A stretch of DNA of 64,000 nt. Origin: Ga0077555 sp964500805 (GTDB taxonomy: Bacteria > Pseudomonadota > Alphaproteobacteria > Rhizobiales > Hyphomicrobiaceae). Location of the stretch: NCBI GenBank assembly GCA_964500805.1, contig CAZCQH010000023.1, forward strand, positions 1-64,000. Direction: 5' to 3'. Both the position numbers and the translations under genes were made by a program. The notes under the pieces are model-generated. The model made no database searches. It saw only the letters and a list, made by a program, of their open reading frames with translations, and was not told the DNA's origin. How positions within the stretch are numbered: the stretch's first letter is position 1; the number at the start of each line of letters is the position of its first letter. Below are positions 44,116 to 52,584 of this stretch, piece by piece.

Positions 44116-44372
44116 GATGACGCTCCTCGCTGCCAAGCCGAAGCTCAGCTCTGAGCTCAGGCGTGCGAACGCGAGGCCGCGCCCGCGCCTGAGCAAGAGG
44201 ACGCGGCAGACACATCGTGAACCTGCTTTTCCGCAAGTGCAAGTTGGAAACGTCGCCTGGAGGGTAAAGCCGATCACGGGACTGCCAACTGGTCGCAATC
44301 CCAGATCGTGCGCAACCTTGATGCGGCCGCATTTGAGAATACCTTCCGAAGCACTTCATGCTGGAGGGGATC

Positions 44373-44981
44373 ATGAACGCAAGCGCAACTGCTGGGCTCG
44401 CGACGGCTATGGCACTGCTCGCCGTGAGTGCCGCCAGCGTCCATGCGCTCGAAGAAGCGAAAGATGAAAAAGATAAGATAAAAGCTTGTGAAATCACGCT
44501 TTGTTCGCTGGTGACCAAGAAGGCGCCGAACAGCGGCGACTTCAGCTGCAAGCTCTCGAAAACCTGGGCTAGGGACAAGATGAACGAGGCATCCGCCTCC
44601 GGCCGGATCACCTGGGGTTATGGCGCCGCCCGCTGCGCAGTCGACCTCAAGGTGCCGAGGTCGGCCATCGTCGCGGCTTTGGAGAGCCCCGAGGGGACGC
44701 TCCAAGTGCCCGAGCACTGGGTGCTGTGCGACGTCGAGCAGGATCAGAAAGGCGTCACCCCGGTGAAGCTGAGGCTTGCCCCGAAGATCACGTTCAAGGA
44801 TGGCAAGGCCGTCAGCGCGTTGGTCAATCTGAAGGAAGTCGAGGGGCCATCCGCTATTCGAGGCCTCGCGATGTCGGTGGCGAAGCTGCAGGACAGCCTA
44901 GGCCTCTTTCACAAGAAGATGCTGAAGGCCATCAATCAGCAGCTGCATGAAAAGTGCCCGGTTGTCGCCGCGGGCGGCTGA
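44373..44981 (+). CDS. Secreted Cys-containing protein, first of a tandem paralogue pair
   Basis: A 202-residue protein of unknown family. Start ATG 44373 after GGAGGGG. N-terminal signal sequence: ATAGLATAMALLAVSAASVHA, cleavage near ALE. Cys residues: CEITLC, FSCKLS, AARCAVDL, WVLCDVEQ and a C-terminal EKCP. Its central part (GAARCAVDLKVPRSAI through ESPEGTLQVPEHWVLC) matches the next gene, with identical 31-residue spacing between the two Cys. No catalytic motif seen. Likely periplasmic with disulfides. Confidence 0.78.
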   Translation: MNASATAGLATAMALLAVSAASVHALEEAKDEKDKIKACEITLCSLVTKKAPNSGDFSCKLSKTWARDKMNEASASGRITWGYGAARCAVDLKVPRSAIVAALESPEGTLQVPEHWVLCDVEQDQKGVTPVKLRLAPKITFKDGKAVSALVNLKEVEGPSAIRGLAMSVAKLQDSLGLFHKKMLKAINQQLHEKCPVVAAGG

Positions 44982-45069
44982 TGCCGCACTTGTGGTTCCG
45001 CCGCCAGTCGGTCGCACTCGCGCCCCGATCTTCTGATTGGAAAGCCGGGCTCTGGTTGCGGAGGCTCAT

Positions 45070-45627
45070 TTGCGTAAAGCGCCGACCCGTTGGTTTATTG
45101 CGGCCATGATGTGCGCTGCATTCCTGGCACCGTCGGCGCGTGCTGCAGACCCTGACTGCGTCGAGCAATTCGAGCGCGGTCGCAATGCCGACATTGCCTG
45201 CGCATTCCCGACGCGCCTGACGCCGAAGGAGCAGGCAGACCTCAAACGCATCACCCGGGATATGCTGCAGGACGCAAGGTGCGTTGTGTCGATCAATATC
45301 GCTCGCGATGCCTTGGAAACGGCGCTGACCGCAGCCGATCATGTCTTCACGCCCGCACCCCAGCCTGTGCGTTGCGAGATTTCCATGCGCGACGCCACCA
45401 TCGAGATCACCGGAGCATTCTCGCCCAGGATCGTGATTGCAGGCGGACGTGTGACGGACGCGACACCGGGCCTGGGCGAAGTCAAGGGAGTGTCAACGGT
45501 CCTCGCTTGGCCGGTGGTGCAATACATCAATCGCTCGTCTACGATTCGCGACGGCATGCTGACCGTGCTCAACGGATACCGCGAGCATCGCGCGCGCCGA
45601 TCCGCATATGCGGCTCCTCTCCGGTGA
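45070..45627 (+). CDS. Secreted Cys-containing protein, second of a tandem paralogue pair
   Basis: A 185-residue protein. TTG 45070 has GGAGG five bases upstream and is the chosen start; ATG 45106 is the alternative. Signal sequence TRWFIAAMMCAAFLAPSARA before ADPDC. Matches the previous gene from QDARCVVSINIARDALETAL through TPAPQPVRCEISMRD, with the same Cys spacing, and continues into GVSTVLAWPVVQYINRSSTIRDGML, parallel to the first protein's SAIRGLAMSVAKLQDSLGLFHKKML. The two arose by duplication. Function unknown. Confidence 0.75.
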   Translation: MRKAPTRWFIAAMMCAAFLAPSARAADPDCVEQFERGRNADIACAFPTRLTPKEQADLKRITRDMLQDARCVVSINIARDALETALTAADHVFTPAPQPVRCEISMRDATIEITGAFSPRIVIAGGRVTDATPGLGEVKGVSTVLAWPVVQYINRSSTIRDGMLTVLNGYREHRARRSAYAAPLR

Positions 45628-45640
45628 GGCAGCCACATGC

Positions 45641-46279
45641 TCAGTTCGCACCGGGTACGTCCGGCTTGCGTCCGCCATCCAGAACCCTGAAATGGCGCCT
45701 GTCGAAACGAACGACCCTGGCATTCGCGAACTCCGGCATGAACGGCGCCTGCCGATTGCTTCGCTCGACCACGGCGTGCGGACGACCGTCCGGCCAGATC
45801 AACCAATGCTCGGCGAGCGCAAATTCCCGAAGCGGCTCGAATCCGAGCCACACCGGTGCATCGGCGGCGGAGATCGAGCCGACGTAGCGGCTGACCTTGG
45901 CGTCGAGATGCGTAAGCGGCATCACCGTCGCCTCGAAGCGAACCGAACGCGCGGCGGCATCTTGTGCATCGATTTCGAAGACGCCGACAGCGCCCTGATC
46001 GGTGATCCTGGCCATCGCGTGCTCGAAGTCGCTGCCTGCGCTGTTACCTATGAAGTCTGCGAAGTTGCGGCCTCGAAGCTCCGTACCGAAGCTGTCACAA
46101 ATGCGCGTGCCAGCCAGCCGGAAAACGAAGGTTCGGCTGTCCAAGCGCTCCAGGATGAACGTCTCTGCAAGGATCGCCGAGATGCGCGATGGTTCGATCT
46201 CGAACCGCTTCGGCGCCATTCGGTCCCCGCGAATGTCGTTCCAATAGCCGTATAGAATCTGACTGGTTCGCTGCTTCAT
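45641..46279 (-). CDS. PAS domain protein (PAS_5-type, alphaproteobacterial)
   Basis: A 212-residue protein. Start ATG 46279 lies behind AAGGACC. The body matches the alphaproteobacterial PAS_5 family, with FVFRLAGTRICDSFGTELRGRNFADF (PAS core) and ASVRFEATVMPLTH-like strand region, then HLDAKVSRYVGSISAADAPVWLGFEPLREFALAEHWLIW. No kinase, GGDEF or HTH part follows, so it is a stand-alone sensor-like protein. Its stop lies 14 bases from the paralogue pair on the opposite strand. Confidence 0.85.
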   Translation of the reverse strand: MKQRTSQILYGYWNDIRGDRMAPKRFEIEPSRISAILAETFILERLDSRTFVFRLAGTRICDSFGTELRGRNFADFIGNSAGSDFEHAMARITDQGAVGVFEIDAQDAAARSVRFEATVMPLTHLDAKVSRYVGSISAADAPVWLGFEPLREFALAEHWLIWPDGRPHAVVERSNRQAPFMPEFANARVVRFDRRHFRVLDGGRKPDVPGAN

Positions 46280-46594
46280 CTCTGGTCCTTCAAGCCCGCT
46301 CGCCTTCGTTCGAGCGCTTGAGAAACCGTCTGCAGGTGATCCATTTTGAAACACGCGCCCGACGGCATCGATCTGTCAGACGCATTGAGCAGGTTCCATG
46401 CCATGGCCCCCTTCGATTGGCGTCAAGGCCGGCCGAAAAGCGAAGCGAACATCAACAACGGTTAATTGCGGGCCCCCCCGGCCTCCGACGAGCATTTCGA
46501 TTGCACCGTCGGTGCCGGACGGCTAATCGAGCAGCGGTTCAAGCGAGGGCGAGCCGCGTCGGGCAGTACGGCAAGTAGAGCGAGGAGAACCCGA
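46280..46594. other. 315-base divergent intergenic region
   Basis: The gap separates the PAS gene (minus) from the rhomboid gene (plus) and should carry both promoters. No gene, clear promoter pair or inverted repeat was recognised. A run of seven C residues lies at about 46475. Confidence 0.6.
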
Positions 46595-47344
46595 GTGGCG
46601 TTCGAACCGAGAGCCCCGTCGCGCGAGCCGATCTTCAATGCCCCATCGATCGTGATGGCGATCATCGGCATTATGATCGCAGCTCACATTGTGCTTTGGG
46701 TCTTGGTACCGGAGAGCACCGCGCTGGTGGTTGTGGCGAACCTGGCGTTCGTTCCCTATCGATACGCCCATCTCGGACAGAGCCTTTGGGAGACCGGAGC
46801 CGCGATTTGGACCTTCGTCACCCACATGCTGCTCCATGGTGACTTCACCCATCTTGGTCTCAATTGTGCGTGGCTGCTTGTATTCGGTGGCGCGGTTGCC
46901 GTGCGCACCGGACCCAGACGCTTCTTGGAATTCTCCGTTGCCAGTGGCATCGCGGGCGCACTCACCTTTCTTCTGTTTCGCTTCGGCGATCCGGTCCCGA
47001 TGATCGGGGCCTCTGGTGCCGTGTCCGGCCTCATGGGCGGTGCGATGCGGTTCTTCTTCCCGGCCATTGATATGGGCGGCTTCGAGCACTTCCGTCAGCG
47101 CCCGCGAAGCATACCATTGCTGACCGTGCGCGAGGCCCTGGCAGACCGGAGATTGCAGATTTTGCTGGCGGTATTCGCTGTGATCAATGCCGTCATGGCG
47201 CTTGCCTCATCCGCTTTTACGTCGGCCGATGGCATTGCCTGGCAGGCGCACCTTGGCGGCTTCCTGTTCGGGTTTCTGACGTACCAGTATTTCGATCCGC
47301 CGGCGCGTCCGAGACTGCACATCGTGCGCCCGACGCTGCATTGA
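46595..47344 (+). CDS. Rhomboid-family intramembrane serine protease
   Basis: A 249-residue membrane protease. GTG 46595 with GAGGAG upstream is the chosen start, giving a short basic N-terminus then six hydrophobic segments. Catalytic Ser in IGASGAVSGLMG (about 135-145), His in QAHLGGFLFGF (TM6), HGDFTHLGLNCAWLLVFG loop with conserved HxxxN. Cleaves transmembrane substrates within the inner membrane. A second rhomboid lies at 62401-63177. Confidence 0.93.
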   Translation: MAFEPRAPSREPIFNAPSIVMAIIGIMIAAHIVLWVLVPESTALVVVANLAFVPYRYAHLGQSLWETGAAIWTFVTHMLLHGDFTHLGLNCAWLLVFGGAVAVRTGPRRFLEFSVASGIAGALTFLLFRFGDPVPMIGASGAVSGLMGGAMRFFFPAIDMGGFEHFRQRPRSIPLLTVREALADRRLQILLAVFAVINAVMALASSAFTSADGIAWQAHLGGFLFGFLTYQYFDPPARPRLHIVRPTLH

Positions 47345-47442
47345 GCCGCGAATTAGGTGGGACTGCCACACTCTTGCGGCTTAACAGCAGCGAGCGAACC
47401 GGCTTATGCTGGCGGCGTCCAAACAGGGATGGAGCAGCACAT

Positions 47443-48852
47443 ATGGCCTTCGGCATCGGAAAGGACCGCCTGAGCTTTCTCTATCTCAACATCGGACATT
47501 TCCTAGACCATCTGTTCACGCTGATCTTTGCCACCGCGGTTCTGGTGCTCGCCAAGGAATGGAAGCTGAGCTACGCGGAGCTCGTGCCCTACGCGACGCC
47601 TGGCTTCATCGCCTTCGGCCTCTTCTCGTTGCCGGCCGGCCGCCTGGCCGACAAATGGAGCCGCCACGGCATGATGGTCGTGTTCTTCATCGGCATTGGA
47701 CTCGCATCGGTTGCGACCGGATTCGCGAACTCACCGTTGCAGATCGGCATTCTGCTCTTCATCGTGGGCGTGCTCGCGGCGATCTATCATCCCGTCGGCC
47801 TCGCCATGGTGGTCGGCAGCATCTCCACTGCCGTGAGCAGGGAAGCCTCCGCCGCCGGCTCGAATGGTCCAACGAGCCTGCTCATCGCCCTGATTGGCGG
47901 CGCGATACTCGTTCCCCTCTCGCTCTGGCTCGGCCTCGGCTACATCATCCCGGTGACCCTCGCCGCGTTGGTGGCACTTGCCTATTACAGGCCGACGGGC
48001 ACCGGCATGGCCATCGGCGTGAACGGCGTCTGGGGCAACCTCGGCGTCGGCTGTGCAGCGCTCATCACAGGCTGGTTCATCGACAACGGCGGCTGGCGCT
48101 CGGCTTTCATTGTGCCCGGGCTCGTCTCGGTGCTGTTCGGTCTCGCCTACTGGTGGCACGTCCGCGACGAGATCGCGGCCGAGATCAACAAGCCCAAGCC
48201 GACGACGGCCAAATCGGGAACTGGCAACGCCGGCCTTTCCGCCGAAGCGAAGTCCGCCATGCTGCGACTGACCGCAGTCGTGTTCTTCACCACCGCCGTT
48301 TCGAGCCTCGTTTTCCAGTCGACGACTTTTGCGCTGCCGAAAGTATTTGATGAGCGCCTGCAGGGCATTGCCGGCTCGGCCACCTGGATCGGCCAGCTCG
48401 CGTTCATTGTCTTTGCGATCGCCTCGCTCGCGCAATTGATCGTGGGCTCTCTGCTCGACCGGCTGGGCCCGCGCACCGTGTTTCTTGGCGTCGCCGCCAT
48501 CCAGGTCGTGTTCTTCGCGCTGATGCCGGGTCTGCGCGATTGGAACGCATTCGCCATCGCCCTCGGTTTCATGCTGGGCGCTTTCGGACAGATCCCCATC
48601 AACGACTACATGATCGGCCGGATGGCCAAATCGGAGCTCAGGGCCACCATCTACGGGCTGCGGTATATCGTGAGCTTTACGGTTCTGGCTGCGGCTCTGC
48701 CGCTCATCGCCGCGATCCACGCGAACTACGGTTTCGATACCCTATTCAGGGTTCTATCCGCTGCTGCTGCGGTGATCTTCATGGCAGTAACGCTGCTGCC
48801 GCGCGCGATTCCCGAAGGTGGCATGGCGATGCCGGCGGCCGCCAAAGCCTGA
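47443..48852 (+). CDS. Major facilitator superfamily transporter
   Basis: A 469-residue MFS protein with about twelve hydrophobic segments. Start ATG 47443. MFS signature region GRLADKWSRHGMMVVFF (loop 2-3) and the characteristic AAIYHPVGLAMVVGSIS, recalling the Fsr (fosmidomycin-resistance) type branch. A central cytoplasmic loop, rich in Lys/Pro, lies around KPKPTTAKSGTGN. Substrate unknown; a drug or small metabolite efflux pump is possible. No regulator adjoins. Confidence 0.9.
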   Translation: MAFGIGKDRLSFLYLNIGHFLDHLFTLIFATAVLVLAKEWKLSYAELVPYATPGFIAFGLFSLPAGRLADKWSRHGMMVVFFIGIGLASVATGFANSPLQIGILLFIVGVLAAIYHPVGLAMVVGSISTAVSREASAAGSNGPTSLLIALIGGAILVPLSLWLGLGYIIPVTLAALVALAYYRPTGTGMAIGVNGVWGNLGVGCAALITGWFIDNGGWRSAFIVPGLVSVLFGLAYWWHVRDEIAAEINKPKPTTAKSGTGNAGLSAEAKSAMLRLTAVVFFTTAVSSLVFQSTTFALPKVFDERLQGIAGSATWIGQLAFIVFAIASLAQLIVGSLLDRLGPRTVFLGVAAIQVVFFALMPGLRDWNAFAIALGFMLGAFGQIPINDYMIGRMAKSELRATIYGLRYIVSFTVLAAALPLIAAIHANYGFDTLFRVLSAAAAVIFMAVTLLPRAIPEGGMAMPAAAKA

Positions 48853-48905
48853 GGTGCTGCTCTCCGCGGCACGATCGGGAAAATTTGGGCGAAATCGCCC
48901 TTGCG

Positions 48906-49166
48906 TCAGTGCGCCGATGGATTGGGCCCACGCACCGATCTGAGGTGCTCGATGGCAGCCGTGATCTCATTACCGGCCTCTGACTCTGCCGACGATTCGG
49001 AGCCCCGCGCGGCATCTCCGTTGATTGCCGCCGCAAGGTCGCGCAGCATGCGTTGTCGCGCCGCGGCACCAACGGCCAGCGCCGTCAGCAGCTCCTGGAT
49101 CATTCTCGTCTCCTTGTTCCGATCCGTCAGGTAGGCCGAGAGCAGGGCTTCGATTTCGCGTTGCAT
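48906..49166 (-). CDS. Small hypothetical protein, helical
   Basis: An 86-residue frame from ATG 49166, MQREIEALLSAYLTDRNKETRMIQ and onwards, mostly helical by composition (many Ala, Leu, Glu, Arg), with a Ser/Glu-rich tail. No recognised family, signal or metal motif. Intergenic position and reasonable start support a gene, but codon evidence is limited. Divergent from the 49217 frame with 50 bases between. Confidence 0.5.
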   Translation of the reverse strand: MQREIEALLSAYLTDRNKETRMIQELLTALAVGAAARQRMLRDLAAAINGDAARGSESSAESEAGNEITAAIEHLRSVRGPNPSAH

Positions 49167-49216
49167 GAGGCGTCCACGTCGAGAATCATGACAGTTCAGT
49201 CGACATTGGGCAATAA

Positions 49217-49489
49217 ATGTTAACAGATCGAAAACACATGTCCGGCGACGACCCGACATCAAAGAGGGTCCGGAAGAGCGCTCGATCTGGGTTCCAGCGC
49301 TTCGAGGTCGCCCATTGCGACTGGACCCTCGTCCGTCGCCTGGCAGACAGCGCGCCCGAAATTGAACAGGTAAAAGTGCCTTGCGGGCCCTATAACTCCG
49401 TGTCGCATCTGCAACACGCCATGCAGGAGGGCATCCAGCGATGGTCGCCTCCGGGAATGCCTCTAAAACGCGCTAGGATGCGATTCTAG
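49217..49489 (+). CDS. Small hypothetical protein
   Basis: A 90-residue frame, MLTDRKHMSGDDPTSKRVRK and onwards; a second Met (codon 8) is another possible start. Contains two Cys (AHCDWTL, VPCGPY) and a basic, Pro-rich tail. No family recognised. The stop is directly followed by a G-rich segment. Could be a genuine small gene; low certainty. Confidence 0.4.
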   Translation: MLTDRKHMSGDDPTSKRVRKSARSGFQRFEVAHCDWTLVRRLADSAPEIEQVKVPCGPYNSVSHLQHAMQEGIQRWSPPGMPLKRARMRF

Positions 49490-49490
49490 A

Positions 49491-49519
49491 GGGGTCGGCA
49501 GGGGGGCCGCTAGGGGGGG
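49491..49519 (+). other. G-run segment capable of a G-quadruplex
   Basis: Runs of 4, 6 and 7 G lie at 49491-49494, 49501-49506 and 49513-49519, separated by 6-base spacers; the last run can be split to give four runs of at least three. It begins right behind the stop codon of the small gene. About 60 bases further lies an AT-rich stretch (49573-49615) that contrasts with the GC-rich window. Confidence 0.55.
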
Positions 49520-49710
49520 TAGCCACTCGGTTCCTCGTGCGCCCAGACCCCCTTAGAACGCAACAGCGCGAAAATCCAATTTTATCAAATTTCTTAACGA
49601 TTTTATAACCTTAACAGGCCGCTCTGAATGTGGCGGCGCCAACCCGACGCCTGGGTGATTTCGCCCGGTCGCCAATCCATGCCGCACGAGGCAAGTCTTG
49701 CCTCTGAGCC

Positions 49711-50589
49711 CTATAGCGCCTGCTCCCAAGCCGCCGGGATGATCCGATAGCCGGTGCCCGATTTCACCAGCCGCGAGAATCCCGGGAAGTGCATGTGCAT
49801 CCCCGTCACCATCAGCTTGTCGGCGACCACCATGTCGAAGACGCGGCGCCGCGTCGCCTCCGCTTGCCCCGTGTCGCTGTCGAATGCCATGCAAACCTCG
49901 GGGCGCGCCGTCTGCACCTCCGGCACGTGCACGATGTCACCCCAGATCAGCAGCTGCTCGTTCCCCGACGCGACCAGGTATCCCGTATGTCCCGGCGTAT
50001 GCCCGTGGAACGGCATCGCTGTCACGCCCGGAAACACCTCGCCCTTCTGGAACAGACTCCATTGTTTGCGATAAGGGTCCGTCTGCTCGCGGCCTGCCTG
50101 GAAGAACAGCTTCTTCTCGCGGTCGTTGCCCTTGGCCATCGCCGCGTCGTCGAACCAGTGCTTGGGCTCGTTCTCGTGCATGACCAGCGTTGCGTTCGGG
50201 AAATGCTTCTGCCCCGTCGTCATGTCGGTGAGCCCGGCCGAATGGTCCGGATGCATGTGCGTCAGCAGCACCGTATCGATGGTATTCGGATCGACACCGG
50301 CTGCTTTGAGGTTGTTCAGCAGCTGCCCGCCGGTTGCCGCCATGTACTTTCCGCACCCCGTCTCGATCAGTGCCAGCCGGCCTTTCGAATAGATCAGGAA
50401 GCAGTTCACCGCCGTTCGGCGCGCCGGCCTGAAATTCTCGGTGAGAATCTTTCGCGCCTCTTCCGGATCGATGTTCTTCAGCACATCGAGATTGCCGTCG
50501 AGGAACCCATCGCTCACCGCCGTAACGTGGATATCGCCGACCTTGCGGTGATAAATGCCGGGAATCTGCTTCTCGGGTGCCTGGATCAC
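49711..50589 (-). CDS. MBL-fold metallo-hydrolase
   Basis: A 292-residue metallo-beta-lactamase-fold protein. GTG 50589 behind GGGGAGA is the chosen start, as the upstream frame lacks family sequence. Metal motif LLTHMHPDHSAGL (HxHxDH), second His in AMPFHGHTPGHTGYLV, then LLIWGDIVH (bridging Asp) and VTGMHMHFPGF (last His). N-terminal IYHRKVGDIHVTAVSDGFLDG recalls lactonase-type members. It may hydrolyse a lactone or similar compound. Divergent from trpG over 161 bases. Confidence 0.9.
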   Translation of the reverse strand: MIQAPEKQIPGIYHRKVGDIHVTAVSDGFLDGNLDVLKNIDPEEARKILTENFRPARRTAVNCFLIYSKGRLALIETGCGKYMAATGGQLLNNLKAAGVDPNTIDTVLLTHMHPDHSAGLTDMTTGQKHFPNATLVMHENEPKHWFDDAAMAKGNDREKKLFFQAGREQTDPYRKQWSLFQKGEVFPGVTAMPFHGHTPGHTGYLVASGNEQLLIWGDIVHVPEVQTARPEVCMAFDSDTGQAEATRRRVFDMVVADKLMVTGMHMHFPGFSRLVKSGTGYRIIPAAWEQAL

Positions 50590-50750
50590 GATGTTCTCCC
50601 CGTTGGGTTGACGGGACCCTGGATCCCGCTGCTCGGCAGCTATGATAGCGCTATCGCAGGCCGTGGCGAGAGGTAATCCGGGAAGCGTTTCTTGCATTGA
50701 ACGCCGCGGAGATGCATAGCTCTCGGCATATGGATCTCGCGAGACGACCG

Positions 50751-51365
50751 ATGCTCCTCCTGATCGATAACTACGACAGCTTCACCTACAATCTCGTTCA
50801 CTACCTGGGCGAGCTCGGGGCAACGATTGAAGTCGTGCGCAACGACAAGATCAGCGTCGCTGATGCGTTGAAGATGAAGCCGCACGCGATCGTCCTGTCG
50901 CCGGGCCCCTGTACGCCGAACGAGGCCGGCATCTGCCTCGAGCTGATCGCCAAGGCCGGCCCGACGATCCCCCTGCTCGGCGTCTGCCTCGGGCATCAGT
51001 CCATCGGCCAGGCCTACGGCGGCAAGGTGATCCGCGCACCCGTCCCCATGCACGGCAAGCTCTCGGCCATCAAGAGCGCCGGCAAAGGCATCTTCAAGGG
51101 CGTGAAGCCGCGCTTCGAGGTGACGCGCTATCACTCGCTCATTGTCGAGCGTGCGACGCTGCCTGACACACTGGAGATCACCGCCGAGACGGACGATGGC
51201 ATCATCATGGGATTGCAGCACAAGACGCATCCCGTGCATGGGCTTCAGTTCCACCCCGAGAGCATTGCCTCGGAGCATGGCCATGATCTCCTCGCCAACT
51301 TCCTTGCGCTGGCCGGCATGACACCCAAGCGCCGGAACATCAAAACCGACCGCGTTGCCGCGTGA
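50751..51365 (+). CDS. trpG: Anthranilate/aminodeoxychorismate synthase glutamine amidotransferase
   Basis: A 204-residue class I glutamine amidotransferase, component II of anthranilate or aminodeoxychorismate synthase. Start ATG 50751 (MLLLIDNYDSFTYNLVHYL). Nucleophile Cys in GVCLGHQSIG, with SPGPCTPNEAGI upstream and the His/Glu pair in HGLQFHPESIASEHG. It supplies ammonia from glutamine. No trpE, trpD or pabB sits beside it. The gene ends seven bases before palindromic element C. Confidence 0.95.
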   Translation: MLLLIDNYDSFTYNLVHYLGELGATIEVVRNDKISVADALKMKPHAIVLSPGPCTPNEAGICLELIAKAGPTIPLLGVCLGHQSIGQAYGGKVIRAPVPMHGKLSAIKSAGKGIFKGVKPRFEVTRYHSLIVERATLPDTLEITAETDDGIIMGLQHKTHPVHGLQFHPESIASEHGHDLLANFLALAGMTPKRRNIKTDRVAA

Positions 51366-51371
51366 GCGCAC

Positions 51372-51462
51372 CCGTAGGTCGGAGTGAGCCGGCCGAGGTC
51401 GACAAGGGGTCAGACCCATGGGTCTGACCCCGCCCACGCGGCCGGCTCACTCCGACCTACGG
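51372..51462. repeat. 91-bp palindromic element C with a perfect inner palindrome
   Basis: Outer arms 51372-51394 (CCGTAGGTCGGAGTGAGCC and on) and 51440-51462 are exact inverted copies over 23 bases. The inner segment 51406-51431 is a perfect 26-base palindrome centred on CCCATGGG. A degenerate second part follows: GAGAGTCCGACA near 51499 and TGTCGGACTTCGCG near 51539-51552 resemble the inner arms of element A, and GCCGACCTAC at 51598-51607 resembles a right arm. The element follows trpG by six bases. Confidence 0.9.
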
Positions 51463-51652
51463 CCCGCGCGTCTTCGAGGGCAAATGGATGATCGGCGAGA
51501 GTCCGACATCGGAATTGGACAGCGTCGAGCCTGTGTCGTGTCGGACTTCGCGGGAACCGGTGCGATGCGTTATGACTTAGACCTCAGCCGCGATCACGCC
51601 GACCTACAAGCTGCGGCCAGGTCCAGGCTCCTGCATCACCGCGAAAACCGCC
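51463..51652. other. Degenerate continuation of element C up to the mutarotase gene
   Basis: These 190 bases contain no gene. The relationship to element A (paired GTCCGAC / GTCGGAC segments, right-arm-like end at 51598-51607) suggests a decayed second copy nested beside element C. The mutarotase gene begins at 51653. Confidence 0.5.
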
Positions 51653-52561
51653 ATGACACAAACGATCGATCTCGCAGCGCTCCAGGGCGCCTTCGCAAAG
51701 CCCGGCGCCGTCACATTCGAGATGAGCCCGCTCGGCGGCATCGTCGCCAAGCTCACCGCCGCCGGAAACTCCACCACCGTCGCCCTGCAAGGCGCACAGG
51801 TCCTCTCCTGGATCGCCGGCGGCAGGGAGCGCGTGTGGCTGTCGCCCGCTGCGCGCCTGGGCACGAGCAAAGCACCCCGCGGTGGCATTCCGGTTTGCTG
51901 GCCGTGGTTTGCTGATCACCCGCATGACGCCACGAAACCCGCCCATGGCTTCGTTCGCAGCCGCATGTGGGAGGTGATCGAAACCGGCAGCAGCGAACAG
52001 GCCGCATGGATCAGGTTCTCCTACGAGACCAGCACAGCGGATCTCGCGCTTTGGCCGCAAGAAGCGGAGGTGCAGCATACCGTTCATCTCGACGCCGGCC
52101 TTGCGCTGACGCTGACGACCTTGAACCTTGGCGAGGTCGGCTTCGTCCTGAGCCAGGCATTGCACACCTACTTCGCCGTGTCCGACATCTCGCAGGTGCA
52201 CGTCGAGGGCCTCGACGGAACGAGGTACCTCGACAAGCTCGACAACTACGCGCGCAAGGTGCAATCGGGCGACATCACCATCGATCGCGAGGTCGACCGC
52301 ATTTATGTAGGCGACATCGGAACCATAACGCTGATCGACCGCACCGCACCCGGGCAGCGCATCGCCATCAAGGGCAGCGGCAGCCATAGCTCGGTCGTCT
52401 GGAACCCGTGGATCGAGAAGACCAAACGCCTTGGTGACATGGGCTCGGACGACGCCTACAAGCGCATGCTGTGCATCGAGACCACCAACGCCGGCGACGA
52501 CATTGCGCGCGTTCCGCCGGGTGAAGCGCATGTCATGAGCGTCCGCTACCAGGTGCGCTGA
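51653..52561 (+). CDS. D-hexose-6-phosphate mutarotase (YeaD-like)
   Basis: A 302-residue aldose 1-epimerase-superfamily protein that interconverts alpha and beta anomers of hexose 6-phosphates. Seen: GAQVLSWIAGGRERVWLSP, GGIPVCWPWFADHP, AHGFVRSRMW with the catalytic His, SQALHTYFAVSDISQVHVEGLDGTRYLDKL, and SSVVWNPWIEKTKRLGDMG with the catalytic Glu. This ordering matches YeaD rather than GalM. It begins a run of plus-strand metabolic genes extending to 55745, although the gap to the SDR gene (23 bases) and the distinct substrates do not prove one pathway. Confidence 0.92.
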   Translation: MTQTIDLAALQGAFAKPGAVTFEMSPLGGIVAKLTAAGNSTTVALQGAQVLSWIAGGRERVWLSPAARLGTSKAPRGGIPVCWPWFADHPHDATKPAHGFVRSRMWEVIETGSSEQAAWIRFSYETSTADLALWPQEAEVQHTVHLDAGLALTLTTLNLGEVGFVLSQALHTYFAVSDISQVHVEGLDGTRYLDKLDNYARKVQSGDITIDREVDRIYVGDIGTITLIDRTAPGQRIAIKGSGSHSSVVWNPWIEKTKRLGDMGSDDAYKRMLCIETTNAGDDIARVPPGEAHVMSVRYQVR

Positions 52562-52584
52562 TCAAAAGTTTGAGGGAGAAGCTC

